A DNA stretch of 38,414 nt from Erysipelotrichales bacterium. Its GTDB lineage: Bacteria > Bacillota_I > Bacilli_A > Acholeplasmatales > WRBM01. Shown here in pieces: positions 25,580 through 34,033 of this stretch. The stretch is from assembly GCA_009784525.1 (NCBI GenBank), contig WRBM01000016.1:1-38414 (forward strand). The letters run 5' to 3'. How positions within the stretch are numbered: the stretch's first letter is position 1; the number at the start of each line of letters is the position of its first letter. The position numbers and the translations under genes were made by a program. The notes below the pieces were generated by a model, which was not told the origin of the DNA, made no database searches, and saw only the letters and a list, made by a program, of their open reading frames with translations.

Positions 25580-25747
25580 GATTCCGACCCCTGTTAAATT
25601 TTTATAATCAGATACGAAAAAATTGGTGACCATGCAGAAAATATTGATTCCGACCCCTGTTAAATTTTTATAATCAGATACTCTTTGATAACAACATTTT
25701 GTACATTATTCGATTCCGACCCCTGTTAAGCTTTCATAATTTGATAG
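25580..25747 (+). CRISPR. minimal type II CRISPR array: three 36-bp repeats, two 30-bp spacers
   Basis: Repeats are at 25580–25615, 25646–25681 and 25712–25747. They begin GATTCCGACCCCTGTT and end TATAATCAGATAC. The first two are identical; the third has six changes, all in its 3' half, as expected for the leader-distal end, so the leader is on the left. Spacers are at 25616–25645 and 25682–25711, both exactly 30 bases. Pairing with the tracrRNA requires crRNA in the plus direction, in agreement with the leader. Neither spacer matches elsewhere in this window by eye. Confidence 0.95.
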
Positions 25748-25773
25748 ATATTATAAATATTATATCAAAAGAT

Positions 25774-25807
25774 CACAAGAATTTCTAGCAATGAATTCTT
25801 GTGTTTT
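25774..25807 (+). terminator. terminator downstream of the CRISPR array
   Basis: CACAAGAATT (25774–25783) pairs with AATTCTTGTG (25794–25803) across a 10-base loop, followed by TTTT. It would end the pre-crRNA. Confidence 0.75.
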
Positions 25808-25848
25808 CTATTTATAAACAAAATTTTCTTAATTCAAGTAACGCTTGA

Positions 25849-25877
25849 TTGCATTCTCTCTTTAAATCCTTTATAAT
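25849..25877 (+). promoter_or_regulatory. promoter of the XRE regulator operon
   Basis: TTGCAT (25849–25854) and TATAAT (25872–25877) are separated by 17 bases, about 29 bases before the chosen start. Confidence 0.75.
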
Positions 25878-25905
25878 AGATGCATACAGAAATGGAGGCG
25901 ATAGG

Positions 25906-26169
25906 TTGGAAGATAACTTTGGTTTATTTTTACACAGCTTACGGAAAAAAGCCCACCTTACCCAAGGAGAGTTAGCGAATCTTTTACATGTCAGTCATCA
26001 GGCTGTCTCCAGTTGGGAGCGTGAACTATCTATGCCTGATATTTCCTTGATTTTACCACTTGCAAAAATTTTAAACACTACGGCCGAGCGTTTATTATTT
26101 ATGATGACTGGCGAATTTAACAGTAAGGAAATTGATGCATTTCTGGAAAAAAGAAAGGATAGGATTTGA
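25906..26169 (+). CDS. XRE-family helix-turn-helix regulator
   Basis: A small DNA-binding protein of about 87 residues. The helix-turn-helix is LRKKAHLTQGELANLLHVSHQAVSSWERELSMPDI, typical of Cro/C1-type regulators, followed by SLILPLAKILNTTAERLL. I chose the TTG at 25906, seven bases after GGAGG. A TTG further upstream in frame lies inside the promoter. It has no long sensor domain. It is followed without a gap by a small ORF and a SHOCT-like gene, a common arrangement of XRE regulators with membrane or envelope stress proteins. Confidence 0.88.
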   Translation: MEDNFGLFLHSLRKKAHLTQGELANLLHVSHQAVSSWERELSMPDISLILPLAKILNTTAERLLFMMTGEFNSKEIDAFLEKRKDRI

Positions 26170-26340
26170 ATGAGAAATGAATTTATCAGCAATCCAAGCT
26201 TAGTATTACTTTCAGATAACTATCTGTCGGAAAAGCTAGGAAATAGATTTGCTAAGAACCTATTAGTTAAAACAGAATATAATAATAGCGATATAAACGC
26301 CCTAATCGAAAAAAGAAAGGAAAGTGAATTATATGGATAA
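26170..26340 (+). CDS. small 56-residue protein, unknown
   Basis: The ATG at 26170 directly follows the TGA of the XRE gene, and its stop overlaps the next start by eight bases, so it sits tightly inside the operon. The protein starts MRNEFISNPSLVLLSDNYLS and ends KRKESELYG. It is polar and probably helical, with no motif I recognise. There is no good separate binding site (AAAGGATAGG is close), so translation would rely on coupling to the upstream gene. It could also be an untranslated spacer. Confidence 0.45.
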   Translation: MRNEFISNPSLVLLSDNYLSEKLGNRFAKNLLVKTEYNNSDINALIEKRKESELYG

Positions 26341-26926
26341 AAAAACCATACTAGAAGACTTAAAGGCAGGTAAAATTAGTTTAGAGGAGGCAGAAGAACT
26401 TTTAAATAAAAAGGATGACAATACTGATAGTCGTAACTTTGAATTTGATTTTGCCAACTTTGGCTCTAAAATTAGTGAAAAGATTAATAAGGCAATGCAG
26501 TTTCCAGGTTTAAAGGTGGATATAAGAGGATTTAAGGCTAATAAAGACGACGATAAAGAAGAAACTGCTTGGGATTCGATTCTTAAATTAGCGCCTTTTG
26601 CATCAGCTGCTACTTTGCGCAAAATGATTGAAAAGGAATTGGCAAAAGGTGAAAATATTGACTGGTCACGTTTTGTGCAGCTAGCACCTTTCCTTGATGA
26701 TGAAGCGATTGCTTCAATTTGTGAATCAGCGCTTAAAGATGCTAGTCCAAATATTGAGGTTGTTGTGCAGCTAGCACCTTTTCTAGACAGTGATATATTA
26801 ATGAATCTTATTAAAAATAGTGAAGGAGTAATTAGTTTAAAACAAGTTCATAAATTTGCGCCATTTTTAGATGAAGAAGATGTTGATGCTTTATTGGAAA
26901 TGTTTTTAGAAAATAGCGATATTTAA
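26333..26926 (+). CDS. SHOCT-like protein with four APFLD repeats
   Basis: The first 26 residues, MDKKTILEDLKAGKISLEEA, match the SHOCT-like/YvlB N-terminal helix pair that often acts in oligomerisation. The C-terminal half holds four units of about 30 residues, each with an AxPFLD-type core: KLAPFASAATL, QLAPFLDDEAI, QLAPFLDSDIL and KFAPFLDEEDV. Two of them share an exact 19-base stretch in the DNA (26673–26691 and 26763–26781), so the repeats expanded recently or are under conversion. ATG 26333 is preferred; a GTG nine bases earlier is too near the AAAGGAAAG site. No membrane segment. Function unknown; co-transcribed with the XRE regulator. Confidence 0.75.
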   Translation: MDKKTILEDLKAGKISLEEAEELLNKKDDNTDSRNFEFDFANFGSKISEKINKAMQFPGLKVDIRGFKANKDDDKEETAWDSILKLAPFASAATLRKMIEKELAKGENIDWSRFVQLAPFLDDEAIASICESALKDASPNIEVVVQLAPFLDSDILMNLIKNSEGVISLKQVHKFAPFLDEEDVDALLEMFLENSDI

Positions 26927-26946
26927 TAATCCAATAATTGAAAATT

Positions 26947-26971
26947 AAACCGCGATAATTTGCGGTTTTTT
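26947..26971 (+). terminator. terminator of the XRE–SHOCT operon
   Basis: AAACCGC (26947–26953) and GCGGTTT (26962–26968) form a stem with an 8-base loop, followed by T to 26971. Confidence 0.85.
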
Positions 26972-27072
26972 CTTATAATACATGTGAATATGATGTGTGA
27001 AAGCATGCGAATTTAAGCAAACATTCTATAATAATGCTATAATCTTCAAAAAACAATAACAGGAGATTACTA

Positions 27073-29187
27073 ATGAAATTATTAAAAACTATTATTTTAG
27101 GGACAATAATAATTTTTTGCCTGATGTTTATCTTTGGAATTACAAAAACAGTTGTTGTAGCAGAAGAAAACAATACAGAACCAGTTATTTGGTTTGAGGG
27201 TGCTTTGAATGATTCTGTTTTTGTAAATAATATTGTTGAGGTTGAAACAGGGTATATAGCACTAATTTCGGTTTTTAATACGGGGGATTCAACGAGAAGA
27301 CTAATTAAGTTTGATATAGATCACAATCCTTTATGGGAAATAACCAATAGTCCGATTGAGCAGTTTGCGATTGATTCTTTTGGTAATATTTTTGTGACTG
27401 GTTTTGGAACTTGGAATAGCGGAATTGGCTTTTTAGCAAAATATAACAGTGGTGGTGAACTATTATGGACAAGATCATTTCTTGATTTTGCAATACATAC
27501 ACCAGCAGTGGGCAGTGATGTTTTCAATATTACAACTAATTCCATTAATATTGTAGAAAATTATATTTATATAACAGGTTTTTATAGTCGAGGAACTTAT
27601 GAAATAACTCTAGAAAATGGAGAGACAAGATTCTTATCAAGAACAATTGCGCCAACAACAAATCTGCATTCATACATTTTTAAATTTAATACTGATGGTC
27701 ATGTTTTAGAAGTCAAAGATATTGCGGCTACTAATCCACAAAATATTAGAGTTACGCATCTTGCACCTTTAGAAAATGGTTACTTGGCGGTATCAGGATT
27801 TTTGAATGCGGTTGGACTGGGGTCGACGAATATTAATGGTCTTTATAGCTTAGGTGGCCATGACGCTTTTGTGATGTTATTCAATAGTGATTTAGATCAT
27901 ATCCGAACGAGAATGATTCATTCGGCTGGACAAATGCAAATGGGTAATAGCTTACAAGTTTTTGGTAATGATATTTATATATATTTAAATACTTCAACAG
28001 CAGCAGCAAATTCCAATTCTTTACTTTTGCTTAGTCCTGCAGAACAAGCTATTTGGGATGCCTCGATTCCACTATGGAATGCAGGAGAGGCCTTAATTTT
28101 GCGCTTTGACTTTGATTTGGAAACAACTTTAATTCATCGAGAGCGCCAAGCAGCTTTTGCTAATAGAATTGCTAAAGATGATGATAACTTTACTGTTGTT
28201 TATAATCATAGTTCTGGTTATATAACAATTGTTAATTATGACCATAATTTTGACTTGATTTCAGAGCGTACTCTTGGTGAAGTAGCTAATCAAACGTTTG
28301 CTAATGGCATTGTAAGTGTCGGTTATAGCCTGATGGTTTTTGGTAGTTCAAATTATCGCTTTGGGACAAAGGAAATTATTGCGGGAACTATGGATGGCTT
28401 TATTTTTTTGATTAGTAGTTATGATTATATAATCGGGCCATATGAACTTAGTATAACAAAAAATCCATTTGTAGAGGGTGCACCATTTATGATTGGTGAT
28501 AGTATGCCGATCTTACAAGCCGGTGTTGCGACAGGTAATGGAAACTTTACTTGGCAAGGAAACCCAGCACTACAATTTGGCACTCGCAATTATGCTTGGG
28601 TATTTACACCGGCAAACCGTTTCTTAGAGCCTATTGTTGGCTATATAACAATCACAACTTATCAGCCGATTACAGTTAGATTCCTAAATAATAATACACT
28701 AATATCGGAAAAGATCGTTGCGACTGTTATTGATATAAAGTTTCCGGCTAATCCAATGCCGCTAGAAGGCTATAAATTTGTTAGTTGGATATTAACTGTA
28801 ACACAAGGAGCAAACGGGCAAATTTTCACCTATACAGCAAGATTCGAGCCAACTGAGTTAGAACATTCATATACGATTGTTTTTATGGATGAAAATAATG
28901 AATTTCAACGTTTGACTGATTTATCTAATCTTGATGGTTTAGATAAACCAGAGATCGAACGAGATGGCTATGAATTCTTAGGTTGGTGCTTGTCAACAAG
29001 AGTCATTGAAGATGGTATCACAACAATAACTTATAGAGCAATGTGGTCGGCAAATGCGACAACTAATATTCGGTGGTTAATTTTAATTTTAGTACTAGCA
29101 GTAATCTGGATATTTTCGGTTTTCTTCTTGATTATACGTTTTCGACAAAGAGTTAAAAGACATTATAAATTAGCTAACAAAAATTAA
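27073..29187 (+). CDS. large cell-surface protein with beta-propeller-like region, InlB-type repeats and C-terminal anchor
   Basis: The 704 residues begin with a signal peptide (LLKTIILGTIIIFCLMFIFGI, ending near residue 30, VVAEENN). Residues 35–455 hold recurring strands such as FDIDHNPLWEI, KYNSGGELLWTRSF and KFNTDGHVLEVKDI, which look like a beta-propeller of the SBBP/delta-60 kind. Next come two copies of an InlB/Listeria–Bacteroides-type repeat (YKFVSWILTV, YEFLGWCLST). The C terminus is a membrane helix followed by RFRQRVKRHYKLANKN. So it is anchored in the membrane and displayed outside. Binding site AGGAG. Ligand unknown; adhesion is an inference from domain type. Confidence 0.8.
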   Translation: MKLLKTIILGTIIIFCLMFIFGITKTVVVAEENNTEPVIWFEGALNDSVFVNNIVEVETGYIALISVFNTGDSTRRLIKFDIDHNPLWEITNSPIEQFAIDSFGNIFVTGFGTWNSGIGFLAKYNSGGELLWTRSFLDFAIHTPAVGSDVFNITTNSINIVENYIYITGFYSRGTYEITLENGETRFLSRTIAPTTNLHSYIFKFNTDGHVLEVKDIAATNPQNIRVTHLAPLENGYLAVSGFLNAVGLGSTNINGLYSLGGHDAFVMLFNSDLDHIRTRMIHSAGQMQMGNSLQVFGNDIYIYLNTSTAAANSNSLLLLSPAEQAIWDASIPLWNAGEALILRFDFDLETTLIHRERQAAFANRIAKDDDNFTVVYNHSSGYITIVNYDHNFDLISERTLGEVANQTFANGIVSVGYSLMVFGSSNYRFGTKEIIAGTMDGFIFLISSYDYIIGPYELSITKNPFVEGAPFMIGDSMPILQAGVATGNGNFTWQGNPALQFGTRNYAWVFTPANRFLEPIVGYITITTYQPITVRFLNNNTLISEKIVATVIDIKFPANPMPLEGYKFVSWILTVTQGANGQIFTYTARFEPTELEHSYTIVFMDENNEFQRLTDLSNLDGLDKPEIERDGYEFLGWCLSTRVIEDGITTITYRAMWSANATTNIRWLILILVLAVIWIFSVFFLIIRFRQRVKRHYKLANKN

Positions 29188-29275
29188 TAAATAAAGAGGA
29201 GTTATAAATTACTCAGTATTTTTGAATATTATTATTAAGTTGAAAAATGGTGAAATTTTTTCAAAGTTCTAATAA

Positions 29276-29326
29276 AAAAATCGTAGATTTGCTTAACTGT
29301 GTCAGTTACTCATTTCTACGATTTTT
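29276..29326. terminator. bidirectional terminator between convergent genes
   Basis: AAAAATCGTAGA (29276–29287) pairs perfectly with TCTACGATTTTT (29315–29326). The loop contains a second hairpin, TAACTG-TGT-CAGTTA (29294–29308). It has A before and T after the stem, so it can stop the surface-protein gene and the aquaporin gene. Confidence 0.8.
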
Positions 29327-29333
29327 ATTATAT

Positions 29334-30008
29334 TTATTGACGATCTTCTTCCTCAGTGTCTAAGAAGAACCTCGCAACAAGCGCTGCTATAATTCCCCCT
29401 ACTAAAGGTGCAAGGATAAAAATCCAAAGTTGCCTAATCGCATCACCCATCACAATGATTGCCGGTCCAAAACTTCTAGCTGGATTAACAGAAGTGCCTG
29501 TTAACGTGATTCCTAATAAGTGGACCAATGTTAATGTAAGACCAATTATAATACCAGCATTTTTACCGTTATTACTTTTTTTAGCAGTAACAGCGATAAC
29601 TACTAAGACAAAAACAAAGGTTAAGATTACTTCGACTAAAAAGGCACCGCCATAATTTAGGTCATTCGCAAGGTTTTGTCCGAGGTTTGCGGTTGTCATA
29701 CCGCTAAAGTGTAAAATTGCGTGTAATAGCCCGGCACCAGCTAATGCGCCTAATAATTGTGCTACTACATTTATTGCACACTCTGACCAACTGATTCTTT
29801 TATTGATAGCCATTCCGACAGAAACTGCAGGATTAATCTGGCAACCAGAAACTGGTCCAATTACATAGGCCATTGCGACTATTGCTAAACCGAAGGCCAA
29901 AGCAGTTGCGACTACATCACCTGTGAAAACAGCTACACCACAACCGAATAAAACTAAAACCAATGTTCCGAGAAACTCAGCGATTGGTTTTTTTGCTTCA
30001 ATACTCAT
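29334..30008 (-). CDS. aquaporin, AqpZ-like (MIP family)
   Basis: The 224-residue membrane channel carries both NPA-type motifs: CQINPAVSVGMA in the first half and TSVNPARSFGPA in the second. The His before the second motif (LVHLLGITLTG) and the Arg after NPA fit the narrow filter of water-selective AqpZ rather than glycerol facilitators. Six helices can be placed. The C-terminal EEEDRQ is acidic. The binding site AAGGAG is eight bases from the ATG. Transcribed alone, opposite to its neighbours. Confidence 0.93.
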   Translation of the reverse strand: MSIEAKKPIAEFLGTLVLVLFGCGVAVFTGDVVATALAFGLAIVAMAYVIGPVSGCQINPAVSVGMAINKRISWSECAINVVAQLLGALAGAGLLHAILHFSGMTTANLGQNLANDLNYGGAFLVEVILTFVFVLVVIAVTAKKSNNGKNAGIIIGLTLTLVHLLGITLTGTSVNPARSFGPAIIVMGDAIRQLWIFILAPLVGGIIAALVARFFLDTEEEDRQ

Positions 30009-30067
30009 TTTTCATTTCTCCTTATAAATTCATTTTACCATATTTTTACTTATATTCATAATATATT

Positions 30068-30120
30068 TTGCACAAAAATTGCTGAAGTATACAATTTATA
30101 AGAGTAAAAAGCGCTTTTTA
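30068..30120 (+). promoter_or_regulatory. comEA promoter with a palindrome at the start site
   Basis: TTGCAC (30068–30073) and TACAAT (30090–30095) are 16 bases apart. A 16-base perfect palindrome, TAAAAAGCGCTTTTTA (30105–30120), sits where transcription would begin, a position fit for a repressor or activator site. The palindrome also satisfies AAAA-N5-TTTT, the half-site pattern of ComK, but only one such unit is present. Confidence 0.45.
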
Positions 30121-30149
30121 AGCTAAATATTGCTATGAGGTGCTATTTT

Positions 30150-30914
30150 ATGGAGAAAAAGGAAAAAATTTATTTAGGATGCTTTTTAGGTTTGATTCTT
30201 ATTTTTATTTATATCTTTAGTCGAGGCGGATTTAACGATAAAAACAATGATATTATTATAGAAAATCCGACTGAAAAGATAGAAGATGTTAATTTTATTC
30301 ATGTTGAGATTGCTGGTGCTGTTAGGCGTACAGGTTTATTTTATGTTCCGGAAATTTTTAGAATTAATGATTTAATTGTTTTTGCTGGCGGAGTAACAGA
30401 AGAGGCTGATCTTTCTTCTGTTAATCTAAGTAGAAAAGTAGTCGCGAATGAAAAAGTAATTATCCCGACAACTAGTATCTTTGACAATCCAGATGAAAAT
30501 AGCTGTAGCAGAAATTCAAATGATATTTGTGTAATCATCAGTGGCGCAATTCGTTATCCAGCTACTTATGTTGTGAAAAAAGGAATAACGGTTGGAGAGC
30601 TGATTTTTAAAGCAGGCGGAGTAACTGAAGAAGTAGATGTTTTAGCTTTAGAAGTAATCAAGAATTTGGTTTTAAATGAAAACAAAGGTTTAATTATAAA
30701 AAGTAAAGATAGCGAAAACATTAAATTGGTTAATATCAATCTGGCCTCTTTAGAAGAATTGCTGACTTTACATAATATCGGGAAAGTAACAGCGGCTAAT
30801 ATTATTGCTTATCGAGAAGAACATGGATTTTTTAAAACGATTGAGGAGATTATGAATGTCACAGGAATTGGTAAAATCACTTTTGACTCGATTAAAGACT
30901 TTATTACCATTTAA
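30150..30914 (+). CDS. comEA: competence protein ComEA, DNA receptor
   Basis: ComEA binds incoming DNA outside the membrane. There is one N-terminal membrane helix (about 6–26). Two SLBB-like segments follow (HVEIAGAVRRTGLFYV...FAGGV and VIISGAIRYPATYVVKKG...KAGGV), one more than the usual single SLBB. The C-terminal helix-hairpin-helix DNA-binding part has ININLASLEELLTLHNIGKVTAANIIAYREEHG and VTGIGKITFDSI. I chose the ATG at 30150, eight bases after GAGGTG. comEB is absent between it and comEC. Confidence 0.93.
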   Translation: MEKKEKIYLGCFLGLILIFIYIFSRGGFNDKNNDIIIENPTEKIEDVNFIHVEIAGAVRRTGLFYVPEIFRINDLIVFAGGVTEEADLSSVNLSRKVVANEKVIIPTTSIFDNPDENSCSRNSNDICVIISGAIRYPATYVVKKGITVGELIFKAGGVTEEVDVLALEVIKNLVLNENKGLIIKSKDSENIKLVNINLASLEELLTLHNIGKVTAANIIAYREEHGFFKTIEEIMNVTGIGKITFDSIKDFITI

Positions 30915-33027
30915 TGAGATACACCTGTTAGCTTTTTTTTTATTAATATTAATATTATCTTTAGGAAATTTATTATATTTAGGCTTATTAGTGATTTATA
31001 TTGTTTTCCTTAAAAAAATCCGTAAATTGACTTGTCTTTATTTGTTTATTGGATTTATTGTTACTATCAATTTTCTGTTTTTCTTTCACCGAAATACAAT
31101 TCTGGATTTTCCGGCGAAAGAATTAGAAATTGTTGTTATTGAAAAAAAGCCAAATTATTATATTGCCAAATATAAGTGTGAAAAATTTATTCTTTATAGC
31201 CATCATAATTATCAGGCTGGAGATGTAATTCTAATTTCTGGTGATTTTCAGGAGCCTAAAACAACCAATCTCAAGTTTATATTTAATTATCAAAAATATC
31301 TTAGGTTTAGAAAAATAAGAAAGATAATTAGTCCTAAGAAAGAAGAGTTTATTGGTCATAAAATTATTTTAGCTTCTTTTAGAGAATTTCTACTTGATAA
31401 GATCGATAATCGCTATCAAGCTGAAAGCGCAAGATATATAAAGATTTTATTATTAGGAGATAGTAGTAATTTTGATCTGGAAATGCGAAATGACATTAAT
31501 TTTTTGGGAATTGGTCATCTTTTAAGCATCTCTGGGCTGCATTTGAATTTCTTTATTTTATTTGCTTATTTAATCCTTAAAAAAATTGGTCTTAAAGAAA
31601 AAACTATTTCCACTTTTTTAATTGTTCTCTTGGCGGTTTATAGCTTTATTACCCTCTTTATCCCTTCGGTTATGCGTGTAGTGCTTTGTTATATTTTTAA
31701 GGAAATATTTAAAAGATATAAGCTTTTATATACATCATTAGATATTTTAGCGTTTAGTTTTCTTGTTTTGTTGTTAGTAAATCCTTTTTATTTATTTCAA
31801 ATTGGTTTTCAGTTATCATATTTAGTAAGTTTTTGTTTTATTCTTTTTTCTGATTTTTTATCACGAACTAAAAATATCTTTTTATTAACATTTAAAATGT
31901 CTGTGATTGCTGTTTTAGCAACATTTCCACTGATAATAAATATGAATAATTACTTTAATCTTTTTTCGCTTTTAGCTAATGTTTGTATAACTATTTTTTT
32001 CAGCTATTTATTTTTACCCGCAACTTTTATATTACTAGTGTTCCCTTTTTTGGAATTTGTCTATTTATTTTTGATAACTATCTTTGAGCAATTAATTGAT
32101 TATTTTATGTTAATCGATTTTTTGGTTATAAAGCTTGCTAGCTTCGGTACTCTTTTTATTGTTATTTACTATTTTTTGACTTTTCAGCTGTTTAAAGCTT
32201 TTGAGTTGAAAAAGAGAGTTTTTAATTATTTTTTTTTACTTTTCTTTCTATTGATTATTAATAGCTTTAAACCAATTTTCTATTTTGATGATGAAGTTGG
32301 TTTCTTTAATGTTGGTCAGGGCGATTCAGCTTATATCAGAGTTAAAAATGATAGTTGTAATATTTTGATTGACTTTTATGGTTATGATTATCAGTACTTA
32401 GCTAAATTGGGTATCAGAAGAATTGATTATCTAATTATTTCGCATGGACATAAAGATCATTTAGGTGATTTTAAAGAATTAAATAATTTGTTTAGCATTG
32501 AAAATGTGCTTGTTAGTCGATATGATCAATCTGAACTGACGCAAAACTTATTATGTGAAAGCGACAAACGAAAAATTAAAAGTGCCAAAGCAGAAAGTGG
32601 TGATACCTTTAAGTGTGGAGGTATTGAGTTTTTGATATTAGCGCCCTTTAAGTCATTTTCTAACTTAAATAATAATTCTATTGTTTTTCAGTTTCAGCTG
32701 TTTAAAAAGACTTTTCTTTTTACTGGTGACATTGAAAAAGAAGTTGAGACTTGGCTAATCGCTACATATGGTAATAGCCTTAAATCAGATGTTTTAAAGG
32801 TTAGTCATCATGGCTCAATAACATCATCAAGTCAAGCATTTTTAGACTATGTTAAGCCAAATATAGCAATTATTTCGGTTGCGGAAAATAATCGTTATAA
32901 TCTTCCTAATCTTGAAGTTTTAGAGAGGTTGAAAATTGTTAAAGCGCAAATTTTTATCACCGCAACCGATGATACCATTATTATTAAAAAAGCTAAACAA
33001 CGTAAAAGATTTAGCTATTTACTTTGA
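30856..33027 (+). CDS. comEC: DNA uptake channel ComEC
   Basis: ComEC is the membrane channel through which single-stranded DNA enters. The 723 residues contain N-terminal helices, the competence domain with LGIGHLLSISGLHLNFF, more helices to about residue 455, and a C-terminal metallo-beta-lactamase-like domain. That domain has FFNVGQGDSAY, the metal motif ISHGHKDHLGD and VSHHGSITSSS. It is complete, so transformation machinery should be functional here. The start at 30856 lies inside comEA (59-base overlap), behind GAGGAG seven bases away. Confidence 0.95.
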   Translation: MSQELVKSLLTRLKTLLPFNEIHLLAFFLLILILSLGNLLYLGLLVIYIVFLKKIRKLTCLYLFIGFIVTINFLFFFHRNTILDFPAKELEIVVIEKKPNYYIAKYKCEKFILYSHHNYQAGDVILISGDFQEPKTTNLKFIFNYQKYLRFRKIRKIISPKKEEFIGHKIILASFREFLLDKIDNRYQAESARYIKILLLGDSSNFDLEMRNDINFLGIGHLLSISGLHLNFFILFAYLILKKIGLKEKTISTFLIVLLAVYSFITLFIPSVMRVVLCYIFKEIFKRYKLLYTSLDILAFSFLVLLLVNPFYLFQIGFQLSYLVSFCFILFSDFLSRTKNIFLLTFKMSVIAVLATFPLIINMNNYFNLFSLLANVCITIFFSYLFLPATFILLVFPFLEFVYLFLITIFEQLIDYFMLIDFLVIKLASFGTLFIVIYYFLTFQLFKAFELKKRVFNYFFLLFFLLIINSFKPIFYFDDEVGFFNVGQGDSAYIRVKNDSCNILIDFYGYDYQYLAKLGIRRIDYLIISHGHKDHLGDFKELNNLFSIENVLVSRYDQSELTQNLLCESDKRKIKSAKAESGDTFKCGGIEFLILAPFKSFSNLNNNSIVFQFQLFKKTFLFTGDIEKEVETWLIATYGNSLKSDVLKVSHHGSITSSSQAFLDYVKPNIAIISVAENNRYNLPNLEVLERLKIVKAQIFITATDDTIIIKKAKQRKRFSYLL

Positions 33028-33076
33028 TGACGGATTTTGATATAATATTTTCTAAAGAAATGAGAATTGGCTTTTT

Positions 33077-34030
33077 ATGGAAAACTTTTATCTTATATAT
33101 GGTCCGGATTCAGGATTAATCAAAGAAAATTGTCAGAAAATCATCGCTCTTTTAAAGATAGAGGAGATTAATATTATTGAATATGATTATGAGACAACAG
33201 CATTTGAAGAAATTATGCAAGAGGTTATTACGATTCCTTTTTTTGCGGAAAAAAAGGCTATTATTATAAAAAATGCAGCATTTCTGGAAAAAAGCACAAA
33301 CGCAGATATTAGCCCTTTACTTAGCTATATGACTAATCCTTTGAAAGAAAATTATTTGTTGATAACTTATAAAGGCATGCTTGATCAAAAATTTCAGAAT
33401 GTCAAAGATTTGAAAAAATATTCGCAAATGGTTTTTGTCGAAGGCTTAGATAAAAAGAAGTTAGCTGAATTGATAAAAACTCAAGCAAAGGAAAAAACTT
33501 ATGCCATTGATAATGAAGCGATTGAGGAACTAATTTTGCGAAAAGATGGTGACTATAGCGGAATCGTTAGCGAACTGGAAAAGTTATATATGTATTGTCT
33601 TAAAGATAAAGTGATTTCCAAATTATCTATTACTAATCTAGTGCCTAAGAATCCCGAAGATAAAGTATATGAACTGACTAATGTAATCTTAAAAAAAGAT
33701 GTTAAAAGCAGTATGGAAATTTATCAGGATTTATTAGCTCTCGGTGAAGATTCTTCACGCTTATTTTCAAACATTTCCAATAAATTTCGAGAAATTTTTT
33801 TAATTAAGCAAATGCTTGAGGCTAAAAAGTCCAAAGAAGAAATTGCTCAGTTTTTTAATGTTTCTTCCGGAAGGGCTTATTATATGATAAAAAGCGCAAC
33901 AGAAACAAGCTATTCTGACCTTGGTAATTGTATTGATAGACTCGTGGAACTTGATAAAAATATTAAGACCGGTAAAAGTGATAAAAAGTTAGGTCTGGAA
34001 ATTTTTATCCTCAATCAGAAAGGACTATAA
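33077..34030 (+). CDS. holA: DNA polymerase III delta subunit
   Basis: HolA opens the sliding clamp within the clamp loader. The 317 residues have the family beginning NFYLIYGPDSGLIKENCQKII, then EEVITIPFFAEKKAIIIKNA, and the region KDGDYSGIVSELEKLYMY; domain III ends GRAYYMIKSA. Position after comEC is the Bacillus order (yqeN). TATAAT at 33041–33046 is a possible -10. The following gene starts three bases after its stop. Confidence 0.93.
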   Translation: MENFYLIYGPDSGLIKENCQKIIALLKIEEINIIEYDYETTAFEEIMQEVITIPFFAEKKAIIIKNAAFLEKSTNADISPLLSYMTNPLKENYLLITYKGMLDQKFQNVKDLKKYSQMVFVEGLDKKKLAELIKTQAKEKTYAIDNEAIEELILRKDGDYSGIVSELEKLYMYCLKDKVISKLSITNLVPKNPEDKVYELTNVILKKDVKSSMEIYQDLLALGEDSSRLFSNISNKFREIFLIKQMLEAKKSKEEIAQFFNVSSGRAYYMIKSATETSYSDLGNCIDRLVELDKNIKTGKSDKKLGLEIFILNQKGL

Positions 34031-34033
34031 ATT

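Noticed and set aside
25849-25905. Earlier TTG start for the XRE regulator
   Set aside because: The codons overlap the -35 and -10 boxes, and the GGAGG site fits only the TTG at 25906.
30105-30120. A complete ComK box
   Set aside because: ComK needs two AAAA-N5-TTTT units at set spacing; only one is present.
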